Assembly: GCF_000017685.1 (NCBI RefSeq)
Contig: NC_010602.1
Span: 1-64,000, forward strand
Source: Leptospira biflexa serovar Patoc strain 'Patoc 1 (Paris)'
GTDB taxonomy: Bacteria > Spirochaetota > Leptospiria > Leptospirales > Leptospiraceae
Length of the DNA: 64,000 nt
Direction of reading: 5' to 3'
A model generated the notes under the pieces. It searched no databases, had not been told where the DNA came from, and saw nothing but the letters and a program-made list of their open reading frames with translations. The position numbers and the translations under genes were made by a program. Shown here piece by piece: positions 1 through 10,338 of this stretch. Within the stretch, counting starts at the first letter, position 1, and every line of letters starts with the position of its first letter.

Positions 1-4
1 TGTC

Positions 5-24
5 AAACTCATTAAGGGACATAA
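5..24 (+). repeat. origin-associated repeat element, copy 1 (upstream of dnaA)
   Basis: The 20 bases AAACT...AGGGACATAA match, with a variable 6-7 base centre, two copies in the dnaA-dnaN gap (1497-1516 and 1547-1568). The core GGGACATAA (reverse complement TTATGTCCC) shares its TTAT start with the classical DnaA box TTATCCACA. A related GGACATA also overlaps the dnaA start at 143-149. The repetition is seen directly; a role as a DnaA-binding site is inference. Confidence 0.5.
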
Positions 25-140
25 TTTTTTTATTCAGCTCGACTATTTTTAACAGTTTGGATCGTTTTCCGATTTTTCATTTGAATTCTACCTACTTGCT
101 AAAAGTATAGTACCCGATTTCACATTTAGGGCGGGGAAGC

Positions 141-1466
141 TTGGACATACGTTGGGAAGAAATTTTAGAAGAAATATCGAAACAGATACCTCCCAAGTAC
201 TTTTCCAATTTCATTGCACCACTTCGATTTGATAAGTGGGAGAACCAAGTGGTTCACTTAATGGCTCCATCGGGTGGAATCAAACGCCATGTGGAAACCA
301 AATACATCGGTTTCATTGAAGATGCGGTTTACCAAGTCGTAGGGGATCGTTTCAAAGTATCCATTCTGACTGAATCGGAAACATCATCACATGTTTTAAA
401 AGAAGTCATCCAATCGAAGTTTGATGATTCAGACTCAGATCTCAATCCAGAATATATCTTTAGCAATTATATCACTTCTGATTCCAACCGAATTGCGTTC
501 ACAGCAGCCAAATCAGTGGTGGAACAACCTGGTAAGTACAATCCTTTGTATTTGTTTGGACCCGTTGGTGTGGGCAAAACACATCTTCTTCATTCCATAG
601 GTAACGAGATCAAAAAAAAAGATCCATGGAAAACAGTTCGTTATGTCAATAGTACATCTTTTTTGAATGAGTTTATTTTTACCGTAAGACAAAACAATCG
701 TGAGTCTCTCGAATCTTTTAAAATCCGTTACCAGTCTTATAATGTTTTACTCTTTGATGACATTCAGTTTTTAAATGGTGGTGCCGAAAAAACCCAGGAA
801 GAGTTTTTTGCTCTTTTTAATTTTTTGTACGATCGCAAACGCCAAATCGTCATCGCATCGGATCGCCCAAGTTATGAACTCCCACTCCATGACCGACTCA
901 AATCTCGGTTTGTACATGGTTTGCAAGCAGATATCAAATCGCATGATTTGGAACTACGAAAATCATTACTCAAATCCAATTTCTCTGAATTCAATATCCC
1001 TGCCAGTGACAATTTACTCCATTGGCTCGCCGAACGATTAGAAGGTGATTCAAGAGCCCTCATTGGGATTGTAAACGATTTGGTAATGTACAAAAAAGCC
1101 TATGAGTATTTCCTACTCACGGAAGACAAAATCAAAGAGATTGCCGAAGCACGTTTCCTCACGAATAAAAAACGAATTGGATTCAGTCCTGATATGGTAA
1201 TCGATTTGGTCTGTGAACGGACGAATGTGGCGAGAAAGGATTTACTAGGAAAAAGCCGCAAAGCCGATTTCATCCCTCCGCGACACCTTTGTATGTTACT
1301 GTTACACGATGTCTTGAATGTTCCGAAAGCCCAAATCGGAAGGATTTTTTCGACGACACATTCGACTGTGATCCATGGGATCGATAAATTTAAAGAGCGG
1401 ATGAAATCGGAAGCACAATGGGAAGATCTTTTCCACACCATCAAACACAAGATTAGCTTTCAATAA
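141..1466 (+). CDS. dnaA: chromosomal replication initiator DnaA
   Basis: DnaA binds origin boxes, oligomerises with ATP and opens the origin. The 441-residue protein has an N-terminal helicase-loading domain, the AAA+ core with Walker A GPVGVGKT (about 140-147) and Walker B LLFDD (about 203-207), and a C-terminal helix-turn-helix. The start is TTG, preceded by a strong GGGCGGGGAAG Shine-Dalgarno region; no ATG fits as well. The C-terminal signature, usually GRDHTTV-like, reads STTHSTV (about 404-410). The Arg-Asp before the conserved His are both replaced by Thr, which may change box recognition. It is first in the dnaA-dnaN-recF-DUF721-gyrB-gyrA series, separated from dnaN by the likely origin. 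Confidence 0.98.
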   Translation: MDIRWEEILEEISKQIPPKYFSNFIAPLRFDKWENQVVHLMAPSGGIKRHVETKYIGFIEDAVYQVVGDRFKVSILTESETSSHVLKEVIQSKFDDSDSDLNPEYIFSNYITSDSNRIAFTAAKSVVEQPGKYNPLYLFGPVGVGKTHLLHSIGNEIKKKDPWKTVRYVNSTSFLNEFIFTVRQNNRESLESFKIRYQSYNVLLFDDIQFLNGGAEKTQEEFFALFNFLYDRKRQIVIASDRPSYELPLHDRLKSRFVHGLQADIKSHDLELRKSLLKSNFSEFNIPASDNLLHWLAERLEGDSRALIGIVNDLVMYKKAYEYFLLTEDKIKEIAEARFLTNKKRIGFSPDMVIDLVCERTNVARKDLLGKSRKADFIPPRHLCMLLLHDVLNVPKAQIGRIFSTTHSTVIHGIDKFKERMKSEAQWEDLFHTIKHKISFQ

Positions 1467-1496
1467 TCTGTTACTAAGACCAAGATAGACTGTCAA

Positions 1497-1516
1497 TAAA
1501 CTGTCGATAGGACATA
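1497..1516 (+). repeat. origin-associated repeat element, copy 2
   Basis: This copy reads TAAACTGTCGATAGGACATA. It aligns with copy 3 at 1547-1568 and with copy 1 at 5-24, sharing AAACT at one end and GGACATA at the other. Confidence 0.5.
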
Positions 1517-1546
1517 GTCACGGGTTATGGTTCCAATATTGACGAG

Positions 1547-1568
1547 TAAACTGTTCAAAGGGACATAA
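1547..1568 (+). repeat. origin-associated repeat element, copy 3
   Basis: It begins TAAACTGTTCAAAG and ends GGGACATAA, in the same orientation as copies 1 and 2. Its 3' nine bases are identical to those of copy 1 upstream of dnaA. It lies directly before the near-consensus DnaA box at 1569-1577. Confidence 0.5.
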
Positions 1569-1666
1569 ATATTCACACTTGCCAAATGGAAAAAACCTGA
1601 CATAATTCAATAAAAATTGAACTTTCCGGGCTTTATCAACATACTGACAGAACCAACGGAAACGAC

Positions 1667-1698
1667 ATAATATATATAAAGATATATAATATTAATAA
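1667..1698. other. AT-rich tract, candidate DNA-unwinding element
   Basis: About 32 bases are almost entirely A/T (ATAATATATATAAAGATATA followed by more A/T). The tract lies between the repeat elements and the dnaN ribosome binding site, the usual place for an origin-unwinding element. Some of it may instead serve as the dnaN promoter. Confidence 0.45.
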
Positions 1699-1712
1699 GA
1701 AGAAGAGGAAAA

Positions 1713-2831
1713 ATGAAATTCACTGTCAATACTACAGAATTCCTAAAAGCAATTAACTCAGTGGATGGAGTGATCTCAGTACGTGAGATCAAGTCGGCTC
1801 TTTCCAATTTAAAAATCCAAACAGGCGAAAACGAAGTGTATCTTTCAGCGACTGATTTAGAGATCGCAATCAAAACTTCGGTTCCTTCTACCATTGGAGA
1901 AAAAGGAACAGCATCACTTCCTGCAAAACAGCTCTCTAGTATTTTTAAAAATTTAAACTTTGATACAAGTTTGCTGACGACAACGGAAAATTCTGAGAAT
2001 TCAGAAACCACAATCACTGATGCTTCTGGGAAAATGGACACAAAGTTCAAAGTGAATGGAATCGATTCAGAAGACATCAAAACCATTCCGAAAGTAGATG
2101 AGGCAAGTGTGGTTGAATTTCCTTGCCAAACCATTCGTGAAATGTTCCGTAAAACTTCATATGCAATGGCAATTGAAGAAACTCGATTTGTATTCAATGG
2201 TTTGTTTTTAAAACCAGATAACACGGATTTAATTGTTGTAGGAACCGATGGGCGTCGTTTATCAAAAATTGTTCGTAAGTTTCCAAAACAATTTCCATTT
2301 AAAAATGGTGTGATCATTCCTCACAAAGCAGTGCGTGAGATGCTTAAAATGATGGAAGGAAAAGAAACAGCAAAAATTGGTTTTGTGGAAGAACAAATTT
2401 ATGTTTCTTCTGGAAACGTAGAACTCCTATTTAAATTAATAGATGGAAATTTTCCTGATTATGAACAAGTGATTCCAAAACAAACAACCGAATCTGTTCG
2501 AGTGGTGAAAGCAGACTTCCTTACATTTTTAAAACAAGCTTTGATCTCAGCCGAAGAACCATCGAAACAAATTCGTTTGGCTTTTAGCAAAGGTAATGTA
2601 AATATTAGTTCTTCGAATCCAGGAACGATGATGTTTGATCACAACATGCCGATTGAATACAATGGAGAAACAATCACCATTGCTTTCAAAGGAGATTATT
2701 TGAGTGATGTTGTGAAAGCTGTGGATGACCCAGAAGTGATTTTGGAATTCACCACTTCAAGTGCTCCCGTACTGTTTAAGGATCCTTCGGACAGTGACTT
2801 TGTTTCTGTCATTATGCCAATGAAACTTTAA
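1713..2831 (+). CDS. dnaN: DNA polymerase III beta subunit (sliding clamp)
   Basis: DnaN forms the ring-shaped dimeric clamp that tethers replicative polymerase to DNA and docks clamp-binding proteins. The 372-residue length and the C-terminal VSVIMPMKL (a form of the family's LIMPMRL ending, part of the clamp-protein binding pocket) are typical. The ATG start follows an AAGAAGAGGAAAA ribosome binding site. Its TAA stop overlaps the recF ATG by one base, so translation is probably coupled. Position directly after dnaA and the probable origin is conserved in bacteria. Confidence 0.98.
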   Translation: MKFTVNTTEFLKAINSVDGVISVREIKSALSNLKIQTGENEVYLSATDLEIAIKTSVPSTIGEKGTASLPAKQLSSIFKNLNFDTSLLTTTENSENSETTITDASGKMDTKFKVNGIDSEDIKTIPKVDEASVVEFPCQTIREMFRKTSYAMAIEETRFVFNGLFLKPDNTDLIVVGTDGRRLSKIVRKFPKQFPFKNGVIIPHKAVREMLKMMEGKETAKIGFVEEQIYVSSGNVELLFKLIDGNFPDYEQVIPKQTTESVRVVKADFLTFLKQALISAEEPSKQIRLAFSKGNVNISSSNPGTMMFDHNMPIEYNGETITIAFKGDYLSDVVKAVDDPEVILEFTTSSAPVLFKDPSDSDFVSVIMPMKL

Positions 2832-3934
2832 TGTTTCTAAAAAAGATTTACATAAAGAATTTTCGTAACCACGAAGAAACTCAACTTACATTTAAATCAC
2901 GTCTTGTCTTCTTCATTGGTAACAATGGGGAAGGTAAGACGAACTTACTCGAATCCATTTCTCTCTTATCATACTTAAAAAGTTTTCGTGAATCAGACCA
3001 AAACCAATTGTTGCGTTGGGATACTTCTGATACTTTTATCAGAGCAGAATTTGAATCCGAAGGGAATGAATATTTATTCGAATACGGAATTGAACATTCC
3101 CAAACGAAACGAAAAAAATTAAAAGTGAATGGGGAAGAATTCAAAAAAATTTCTGACTATGTTGGATACTTTCGCTCCATAGTGATGAGCCCTCCAGACA
3201 TCCTCATCATAGAAGATGGAAATGTGGAACGTAGACGATTTTTAGATGCATTTATCTCTTCCACAAATCGTTATTATTTAAAACAACTGATTGAATATGA
3301 AAGGTTAATTAAACAAAGGAATGCGGCTCTCAAAAAAGAAAATGCCAGTGATCGAGAAATTGGCATTTGGGATGAACCGATCATCGAACACGATTCGGAA
3401 ATCAGAGAGATCCGAACTAAAACAATCCAAAGTTTGGCTGGATATTTCCATCAAAATTTATTACAACTCAGTTCCGGAAAAGATCCATATTTTCTCACAT
3501 ACAAACCTAATATCACTTCGAAAGAAGAACACAAACAAAAGTTAATCGATAATTTACGAAAAGATAAAGCGATCGGGTATACAAGTTGTGGAAACCATCG
3601 AGACACACTTCCTATTGGATTTGATGACAAAGACTTGAGTGGGTTTGGATCCCAAGGCCAAAAACGAAGTGCTGTGATTGCCTTAAAGACTGCTTGTTTT
3701 CAAATGATTCGAGACACAACTGGAGAAGCTCCCGTTTTACTCATTGATGATATTATCCGTGAACTCGATGTCAAACGAAGGGAGTATTTCGTAAATTTGA
3801 TCTCTGAATGTGGACAGGCATTTTTTACCACCACAGATTTGGAAGGAATCAATGAGTATGTGGGAAACCTAACTGTTGATAAAGAAATTTACATCATTGA
3901 TTCAGGAAAAGTGAAGGTCTTTACTGAGATATGA
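2831..3934 (+). CDS. recF: DNA replication and repair protein RecF
   Basis: RecF is an SMC-like ATPase that, with RecO and RecR, loads RecA at single-strand gaps. The 367-residue product opens with the family pattern (IKNFRNHEE) and has Walker A GNNGEGKTN near residue 30, a helical insertion, a GSQGQKR signature-type motif and Walker B LLIDDI near the C terminus. Start and stop overlap dnaN (1 bp) and the next gene (ATGA, 4 bp), showing a tightly packed replication operon. Confidence 0.97.
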   Translation: MFLKKIYIKNFRNHEETQLTFKSRLVFFIGNNGEGKTNLLESISLLSYLKSFRESDQNQLLRWDTSDTFIRAEFESEGNEYLFEYGIEHSQTKRKKLKVNGEEFKKISDYVGYFRSIVMSPPDILIIEDGNVERRRFLDAFISSTNRYYLKQLIEYERLIKQRNAALKKENASDREIGIWDEPIIEHDSEIREIRTKTIQSLAGYFHQNLLQLSSGKDPYFLTYKPNITSKEEHKQKLIDNLRKDKAIGYTSCGNHRDTLPIGFDDKDLSGFGSQGQKRSAVIALKTACFQMIRDTTGEAPVLLIDDIIRELDVKRREYFVNLISECGQAFFTTTDLEGINEYVGNLTVDKEIYIIDSGKVKVFTEI

Positions 3935-4254
3935 AAAAAGTCGAACTTTCAGAACTCTTCCAAAGTTTAGAAAAATTAGGTCTCGATCGAGAATCAGTCT
4001 TTCAAGACCAAATTTTAAAAAAACTAAGGAACCAATGGAATGAGATCGTCGGAGAGGTTTTTGGTAAACAAAGTTTTCCCAAAACAATTGATGGAAAAAA
4101 ACTGACAGTTGTTTGTCGTCATTCGATGGTGGCACAAGAATTCGAGTTCCTCAAAGCAGACCTATTAAAAAAAATCAACGCCATCGCATACCCATATGTG
4201 CTGGAAAAAATCCATTTCAAAACGGGGAATGAATTCCAAAATCCTAGGTCTTAA
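3931..4254 (+). CDS. dciA: DUF721 (DciA-like) protein
   Basis: The 107-residue protein has the DUF721 pattern: an N-terminal helical part, W(N)EIVGE, then DGKKLTVVCRHSMVAQEF and a C-terminal strand. In bacteria lacking DnaC/DnaI helicase loaders, DUF721/DciA proteins act with DnaB at replication start. That role here is inferred from family and from placement between recF and gyrB, as in actinobacteria. The ATG overlaps the recF stop by 4 bp. No catalytic motif is visible. Confidence 0.75.
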   Translation: MKKVELSELFQSLEKLGLDRESVFQDQILKKLRNQWNEIVGEVFGKQSFPKTIDGKKLTVVCRHSMVAQEFEFLKADLLKKINAIAYPYVLEKIHFKTGNEFQNPRS

Positions 4255-4300
4255 ACCCTCACATTCCCCCCGATTTCACTTGCCCTTCGAGGGTCTTTTT

Positions 4301-4324
4301 AGGATACTTCCTATAGGGTATCTT
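4301..4324 (+). promoter_or_regulatory. small hairpin in the gyrB leader
   Basis: AGGATAC (4301-4307) can pair with GTATCTT (4318-4324), a 7-bp stem with one G-T pair and a 10-base loop, ending 8 bases before the gyrB ATG. No convincing Shine-Dalgarno is visible for gyrB, and the only AGGG lies in the loop/3' arm. It could be a translational control element, a weak terminator or chance. Confidence 0.25.
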
Positions 4325-4326
4325 AA

Positions 4327-6252
<1,926 letters not shown>

Positions 6253-6271
6253 TCGGAATTAGGAAAATCAA

Positions 6272-8803
6272 ATGACCGAACAAAACGGCCAAGAAAACGA
6301 ATCAAACAAAACCTTAGCACTCAATTTATCCGGTAGACCAGACGTAGCCGGTGCTTTAAAAGCTGGTGTCAGGGTCATTCCGGTTGAAATTGAAGACCAA
6401 ATGAAGGAAGCTTACCTTGATTATGCGATGAGTGTCATCGTGGGTCGAGCACTTCCTGATGTGCGAGATGGTTTAAAACCAGTCCATAGACGTGTCCTCC
6501 ATGCGATGAACGAAAGAGCCTGGAGATCTGACAGACCTTACGTCAAGTCGGCAAAGATTGTTGGGGAAGTGATTGGTAACTATCACCCTCATGGTGACTC
6601 TGCAGTATATGAAACAATGGTTCGTATGGCGCAAACTTTTTCCATGCGAGAGACATTGATTGATGGCCAAGGTAACTTTGGATCTGTCGATGGTGACAAT
6701 GCGGCGGCATATCGGTATACAGAAGCTCGTCTGACAAAACTTGCAGAAGAACTTCTCAAAGACATCGAAAAAAACACAGTAAGTTTTTCCCCTAACTTTG
6801 ATGATACGAGACAACAACCTGATGTTTTACCTGCTAATTTTCCAAATATTTTAGTCAATGGTTCCACAGGGATTGCGGTCGGAATGGCAACAAACATTCC
6901 TCCTCACAACTTAAAAGAAGCGGTGAATGCAGTCATCGCCCTGATACAAAATCCGGATATCACTCTTCCTGAATTAATGAAAATTTTACCTGGTCCAGAT
7001 TTTCCAACAGGTGGAACCATCATTGGTGGAGAAGGACTTTACCAAGCATATGCAACGGGTAAAGGATCCATTCGTATTCGATCGAAAGTTGATATCATCG
7101 AAAATAACAAAGGTCGCGAGATCATTGTCATTCATGAAATTCCATACCAAGTGAACAAAAAAAACATGTTGGAAAAGATTGGAGATTTGGTGAATGAAAA
7201 AATCATCGAAGGTATCTCTGAAATTTTAGATTTGTCGGATCGAAAAGGGATCCGAGTTGAGATCCATGTTAAAAAAGATGCAAACGCACAAGTGATTTTA
7301 AACCAACTTTTTAAACTGACCCAACTGCAAGTCAGTTATGGAATCACCATGCTTGCGATTTTGGACAACCGTCCAAAAATCTTTTCACTCAAAGAAATTT
7401 TAAAATCTTACGCAGAACATAGGCGAGAAGTTGTTGTCAAACGGACTGAGTTTGATTTAGACAAGGCGCAAAAACGTGCACATATCTTAGAAGGTTTAAG
7501 GATTGCTCTCGAAAATATCGATGAAGTGATTCGTATTATCCGGGCTTCTAAAGATGTAAGAGAAGCGCAAAGTTCCCTTATGGCAACGTTTTCTTTGTCA
7601 GAATTGCAAGCTGATGCCATTCTTGAAATGCGACTACAAAGATTAACTTCTTTGGAAGTCCAAAAGATCATCGATGAATTGGAGCAGGTTCGAATATTGA
7701 TCGCTGATCTTGAAGATATTCTATCAAAACCTGATCGAGTGAAATCAATCATTTGTGATGAACTTGGGAAAGTATCTCAATCTTTTGGAAATACTCGCAC
7801 AACAGAAATTAGTTTAGAATCGCTCGAGTCTTCCACGTTTAACGCAGAAGATTTGATTGCCGATGAAGAAGTGGTTGTCCAACTTTCCGAAGACATGTTC
7901 ATCAAACGGCTTCCTATGGATACCTTCCGTCGCCAAAAACGAGGTGGAAAGGGAGTTCAAGGGATCTCGACCAAACGAGAAGACTTTGTCAAAAAACTAA
8001 GTAGTGCCATGACTCATGATAACTTGATGCTTTTTTCCAATAAAGGCCGAGCATTCCTACTAAAAGTATATGAGTTACCGATTGCGACAAAAGAAGCACG
8101 TGGAAAATCACTAAAAGCAGTTATTAATTTGAATGATGATGAAATCATCACTTCATTGTTTACCTTTAGAAACTTTGATGAGTCGTATCTCCTTATGGTA
8201 ACGAGAGAAGGTTTTGTGAAAAAAATCCAATTGGATGAGTTCACAAACACAAAAAAATCGGGAATCATTGCGATTGGTCTCAGAGATGGAGATGAACTCA
8301 TTGATGTAATTGCCAATCCAAATAACTACGATGTATTCATTGGTAGTAAAAATGGTCTGGCGATTCGTATGAACCTGAATGAACTGAGATCACAGGGACG
8401 TACAGCTTCTGGTGTCACGGCAATGAAATTGGAAGATGATGATTCCATTGCTGGCATTACAAAAGTAGAACCTAATACTAATTTGTTTTGTATTTCCGAA
8501 AATGGATTTGGAAAACGAACTGACTTTGAAGAGTTTTCCACCAAAGGTCGAGGTGGGAAAGGGATGACATATCTTAAGATCGGTGAAAAGAATGGACGTG
8601 CTGTTGGTATCTCTTCTGTGAAAGAAGAAGACGAACTACTTGTCATCACTCAATCCGGTATGGCAATTCGAGTGGAAGTTAAAACCATTTCGATGGTAGG
8701 AAGGTCAGCAATGGGTGTCAAAGTAGTGAATACGAAAGACGAAGACTTTGTGAAAGATTTTGCCGTCGTTCGAGAATCGGATTCGGACTCCGCTGAGTCT
8801 TAA
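6272..8803 (+). CDS. gyrA: DNA gyrase subunit A
   Basis: GyrA cleaves and rejoins DNA in the gyrase A2B2 complex. In the 843-residue protein the catalytic Tyr is in AAAYRYTEA (about Tyr149), and six-bladed C-terminal DNA-wrapping repeats carry the GyrA-box-like RRQKRGGKG. The quinolone-determining stretch HPHGDSAVYE has Ser at the position equal to E. coli Ser83 and Glu at that of Asp87. The N terminus is about 27 residues longer than E. coli GyrA. It lies 19 bp after gyrB and is likely co-transcribed with it. Confidence 0.98.
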   Translation: MTEQNGQENESNKTLALNLSGRPDVAGALKAGVRVIPVEIEDQMKEAYLDYAMSVIVGRALPDVRDGLKPVHRRVLHAMNERAWRSDRPYVKSAKIVGEVIGNYHPHGDSAVYETMVRMAQTFSMRETLIDGQGNFGSVDGDNAAAYRYTEARLTKLAEELLKDIEKNTVSFSPNFDDTRQQPDVLPANFPNILVNGSTGIAVGMATNIPPHNLKEAVNAVIALIQNPDITLPELMKILPGPDFPTGGTIIGGEGLYQAYATGKGSIRIRSKVDIIENNKGREIIVIHEIPYQVNKKNMLEKIGDLVNEKIIEGISEILDLSDRKGIRVEIHVKKDANAQVILNQLFKLTQLQVSYGITMLAILDNRPKIFSLKEILKSYAEHRREVVVKRTEFDLDKAQKRAHILEGLRIALENIDEVIRIIRASKDVREAQSSLMATFSLSELQADAILEMRLQRLTSLEVQKIIDELEQVRILIADLEDILSKPDRVKSIICDELGKVSQSFGNTRTTEISLESLESSTFNAEDLIADEEVVVQLSEDMFIKRLPMDTFRRQKRGGKGVQGISTKREDFVKKLSSAMTHDNLMLFSNKGRAFLLKVYELPIATKEARGKSLKAVINLNDDEIITSLFTFRNFDESYLLMVTREGFVKKIQLDEFTNTKKSGIIAIGLRDGDELIDVIANPNNYDVFIGSKNGLAIRMNLNELRSQGRTASGVTAMKLEDDDSIAGITKVEPNTNLFCISENGFGKRTDFEEFSTKGRGGKGMTYLKIGEKNGRAVGISSVKEEDELLVITQSGMAIRVEVKTISMVGRSAMGVKVVNTKDEDFVKDFAVVRESDSDSAES

Positions 8804-8816
8804 TTAGGAAATCAAA

Positions 8817-9830
8817 ATGGTAAGGGTAGGAAATGTAATCATCGAAGGAGACGTTGCCTTGTCTCCGATGGCTGGAATTTCTGATAGCCCTTACCGCCAG
8901 ATCACTAAACGTTTTGGATCGGCTTTTTCTTATACTGAATTTGTTTCGACTGAACAATTAAAATTGGGAAATGCAAAGTCACTGGATATGTTCCGATTTG
9001 TAGAAATGGAACGGCCCATTGTGTTTCAAATCTTTGGATCTGATTTGGATACTGTGGTGAATGCCTCAGAGATTGCAGCAGAACAAAAACCAGACATCAT
9101 TGATTTGAATATGGGCTGTTCTGTATCGAAAGTTTCTCACAACGGATCTGGTGCAGGTTTACTCAAAAACATACGTTTGGCTGGTAAAATGATCGAAGGG
9201 ATTCGGAACCGAACAAACCTTCCTGTCACAGCAAAGATTCGTTTGGGATGGGATGCGAATTCGTTGAATTACCTAGAAACTCTGAAGGTATTAGAAGACT
9301 CTGGAGTATCCGCAATTTCTGTTCATGGAAGAACCAAAGCAATGGCATACACGGGTATTGCCGATTGGAACGCCATTGGTGAAATCAAATCTAGAGCGAA
9401 TGTTCCCATCTACGGAAATGGCGATGTACAAAGCTACAAGGAAGCTTTAGAGAAAAAGAAAACTTATGGTGTTGATTTAGTCCTAATTGGAAGGAAAGCA
9501 ATTGGGAATCCCTGGGTATTTGGAAAAACTCCAAAACAATTTTTTCCTTGGTATCAAATCAAAGATGTCATTTTGGAACATTTGGATTTGATGTTGAATT
9601 TCTATCCAACTAGTGATGATTATGCGTTAATTTTATTTCGAAAACATTTTATCAAATATATAGAAAACATAGGATTTCCTGAAGATACAAAACGTTTGTT
9701 ACTTTCTGTGGCTTCAGTGAATGAATTTAAAGATACATTGGAATTTGTGAAAATGGATTCTACGATTTTGGAAACAAGCGAATTAAACAACGAGAATATA
9801 AACTGTGAAACGTTTGTAAGTCTTGTATAA
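8817..9830 (+). CDS. dus: tRNA-dihydrouridine synthase (DusB type)
   Basis: This flavoenzyme reduces uridines to dihydrouridine in tRNA loops using NADPH. The 337-residue protein has the TIM-barrel pattern: LSPMAGISDSPYR at the N terminus, DLNMGCSVSKV containing the active-site Cys, VTAKIRLGWD, SVHGRT and GNGDVQS for FMN phosphate binding, and IGRKAIGNPW. It starts at ATG 8817 only 13 bases after gyrA, so it may belong to the same transcript. Which uridine it modifies cannot be read from the sequence. Confidence 0.93.
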   Translation: MVRVGNVIIEGDVALSPMAGISDSPYRQITKRFGSAFSYTEFVSTEQLKLGNAKSLDMFRFVEMERPIVFQIFGSDLDTVVNASEIAAEQKPDIIDLNMGCSVSKVSHNGSGAGLLKNIRLAGKMIEGIRNRTNLPVTAKIRLGWDANSLNYLETLKVLEDSGVSAISVHGRTKAMAYTGIADWNAIGEIKSRANVPIYGNGDVQSYKEALEKKKTYGVDLVLIGRKAIGNPWVFGKTPKQFFPWYQIKDVILEHLDLMLNFYPTSDDYALILFRKHFIKYIENIGFPEDTKRLLLSVASVNEFKDTLEFVKMDSTILETSELNNENINCETFVSLV

Positions 9831-9840
9831 GGAAACTGAA

Positions 9841-10224
9841 ATGGCAGATTCAAAACAATCGATATTCTCTGATAGTTATAGCAAATATGGTGGAGCAAAA
9901 CAAAAACGAAAAGATGCTCGGGTGAAATTAGATGTTCCTTGTACTGTTGAATTGGTGAAAACAAAAACAGGACCCGTGACTGGTCATCTCTCCGACCTAG
10001 GGACCGGTGGACTAGCCTTTCAAACGACAGCAATTTTTTATGAAGGTGACCATGTGAAAATTCAATTTTCACTCAACCAAAATCCATTAGAGATCATGGG
10101 AACGGTCCATCGAACGGCAGGAAAAACCACTTCGGTGATTTTCAAACCTCTTGCAGCATCAGAGCATCAAATTGTCCAGGAATTCATCCACAAACATTAC
10201 TTTGATCCCAAATTGAAAAAATAA
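9841..10224 (+). CDS. PilZ-domain protein (probable c-di-GMP binder)
   Basis: This is a small single-domain protein of about 127 residues. It has an RxxxR motif (RKDAR) followed after one strand by DLGTGG, matching the second PilZ motif D/NxSxxG except that Ser is replaced by Gly. The two motifs clasp cyclic di-GMP in PilZ proteins. I chose ATG 9841, which follows AAGGAAACTGA; a longer reading from 9823 would overlap the dus stop. It is probably a cytoplasmic c-di-GMP effector; its target is unknown. An EAL protein lies elsewhere in the window (53386-54735). Confidence 0.8.
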   Translation: MADSKQSIFSDSYSKYGGAKQKRKDARVKLDVPCTVELVKTKTGPVTGHLSDLGTGGLAFQTTAIFYEGDHVKIQFSLNQNPLEIMGTVHRTAGKTTSVIFKPLAASEHQIVQEFIHKHYFDPKLKK

Positions 10225-10283
10225 TAGATTCTTTGAATGATCCTTTGGTCTCAAGTGAGAGACGTATCCATGGAAGCGTAACT

Positions 10284-10315
10284 AAAAAAAAAGCCTCCCA
10301 TATAGGAGGCTTTTT
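10284..10315. terminator. bidirectional rho-independent terminator
   Basis: GCCTCC (10293-10298) pairs with GGAGGC (10305-10310), with an A-run before and a T-run after. The stem therefore ends with T-rich tails on both strands. It sits between the convergent PilZ gene and lipL21 and probably stops both. Confidence 0.9.
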
Positions 10316-10338
10316 CGTAACAAAGCGCTAATGTCAGA

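Larger units (their letters stand above)
1467..1712. other. putative replication origin (dnaA-dnaN intergenic region)
   Basis: This 246-bp gap holds direct repeats ending in GGACATA, further GACATAA motifs at 1599-1605 and 1664-1670 in the same orientation, a near-consensus DnaA box ATATTCACA at 1569-1577 (8 of 9 to TTATTCACA), and a pure A/T tract around 1667-1698 just before the dnaN ribosome binding site. Repeats plus an AT-rich unwinding stretch beside dnaA is the usual bacterial oriC architecture. Origin function is inferred from position and composition. Confidence 0.65.

Noticed and set aside
1569..1577. Single near-consensus DnaA box as proof of a classical origin
   Set aside because: Only one 8-of-9 match to TTATTCACA was found; a single copy is expected by chance often enough, so it is mentioned but not listed as a feature.
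1607..2317. Long minus-strand frame opposite dnaN
   Set aside because: It is a shadow of the dnaN reading frame and crosses the origin; the product has no family features.
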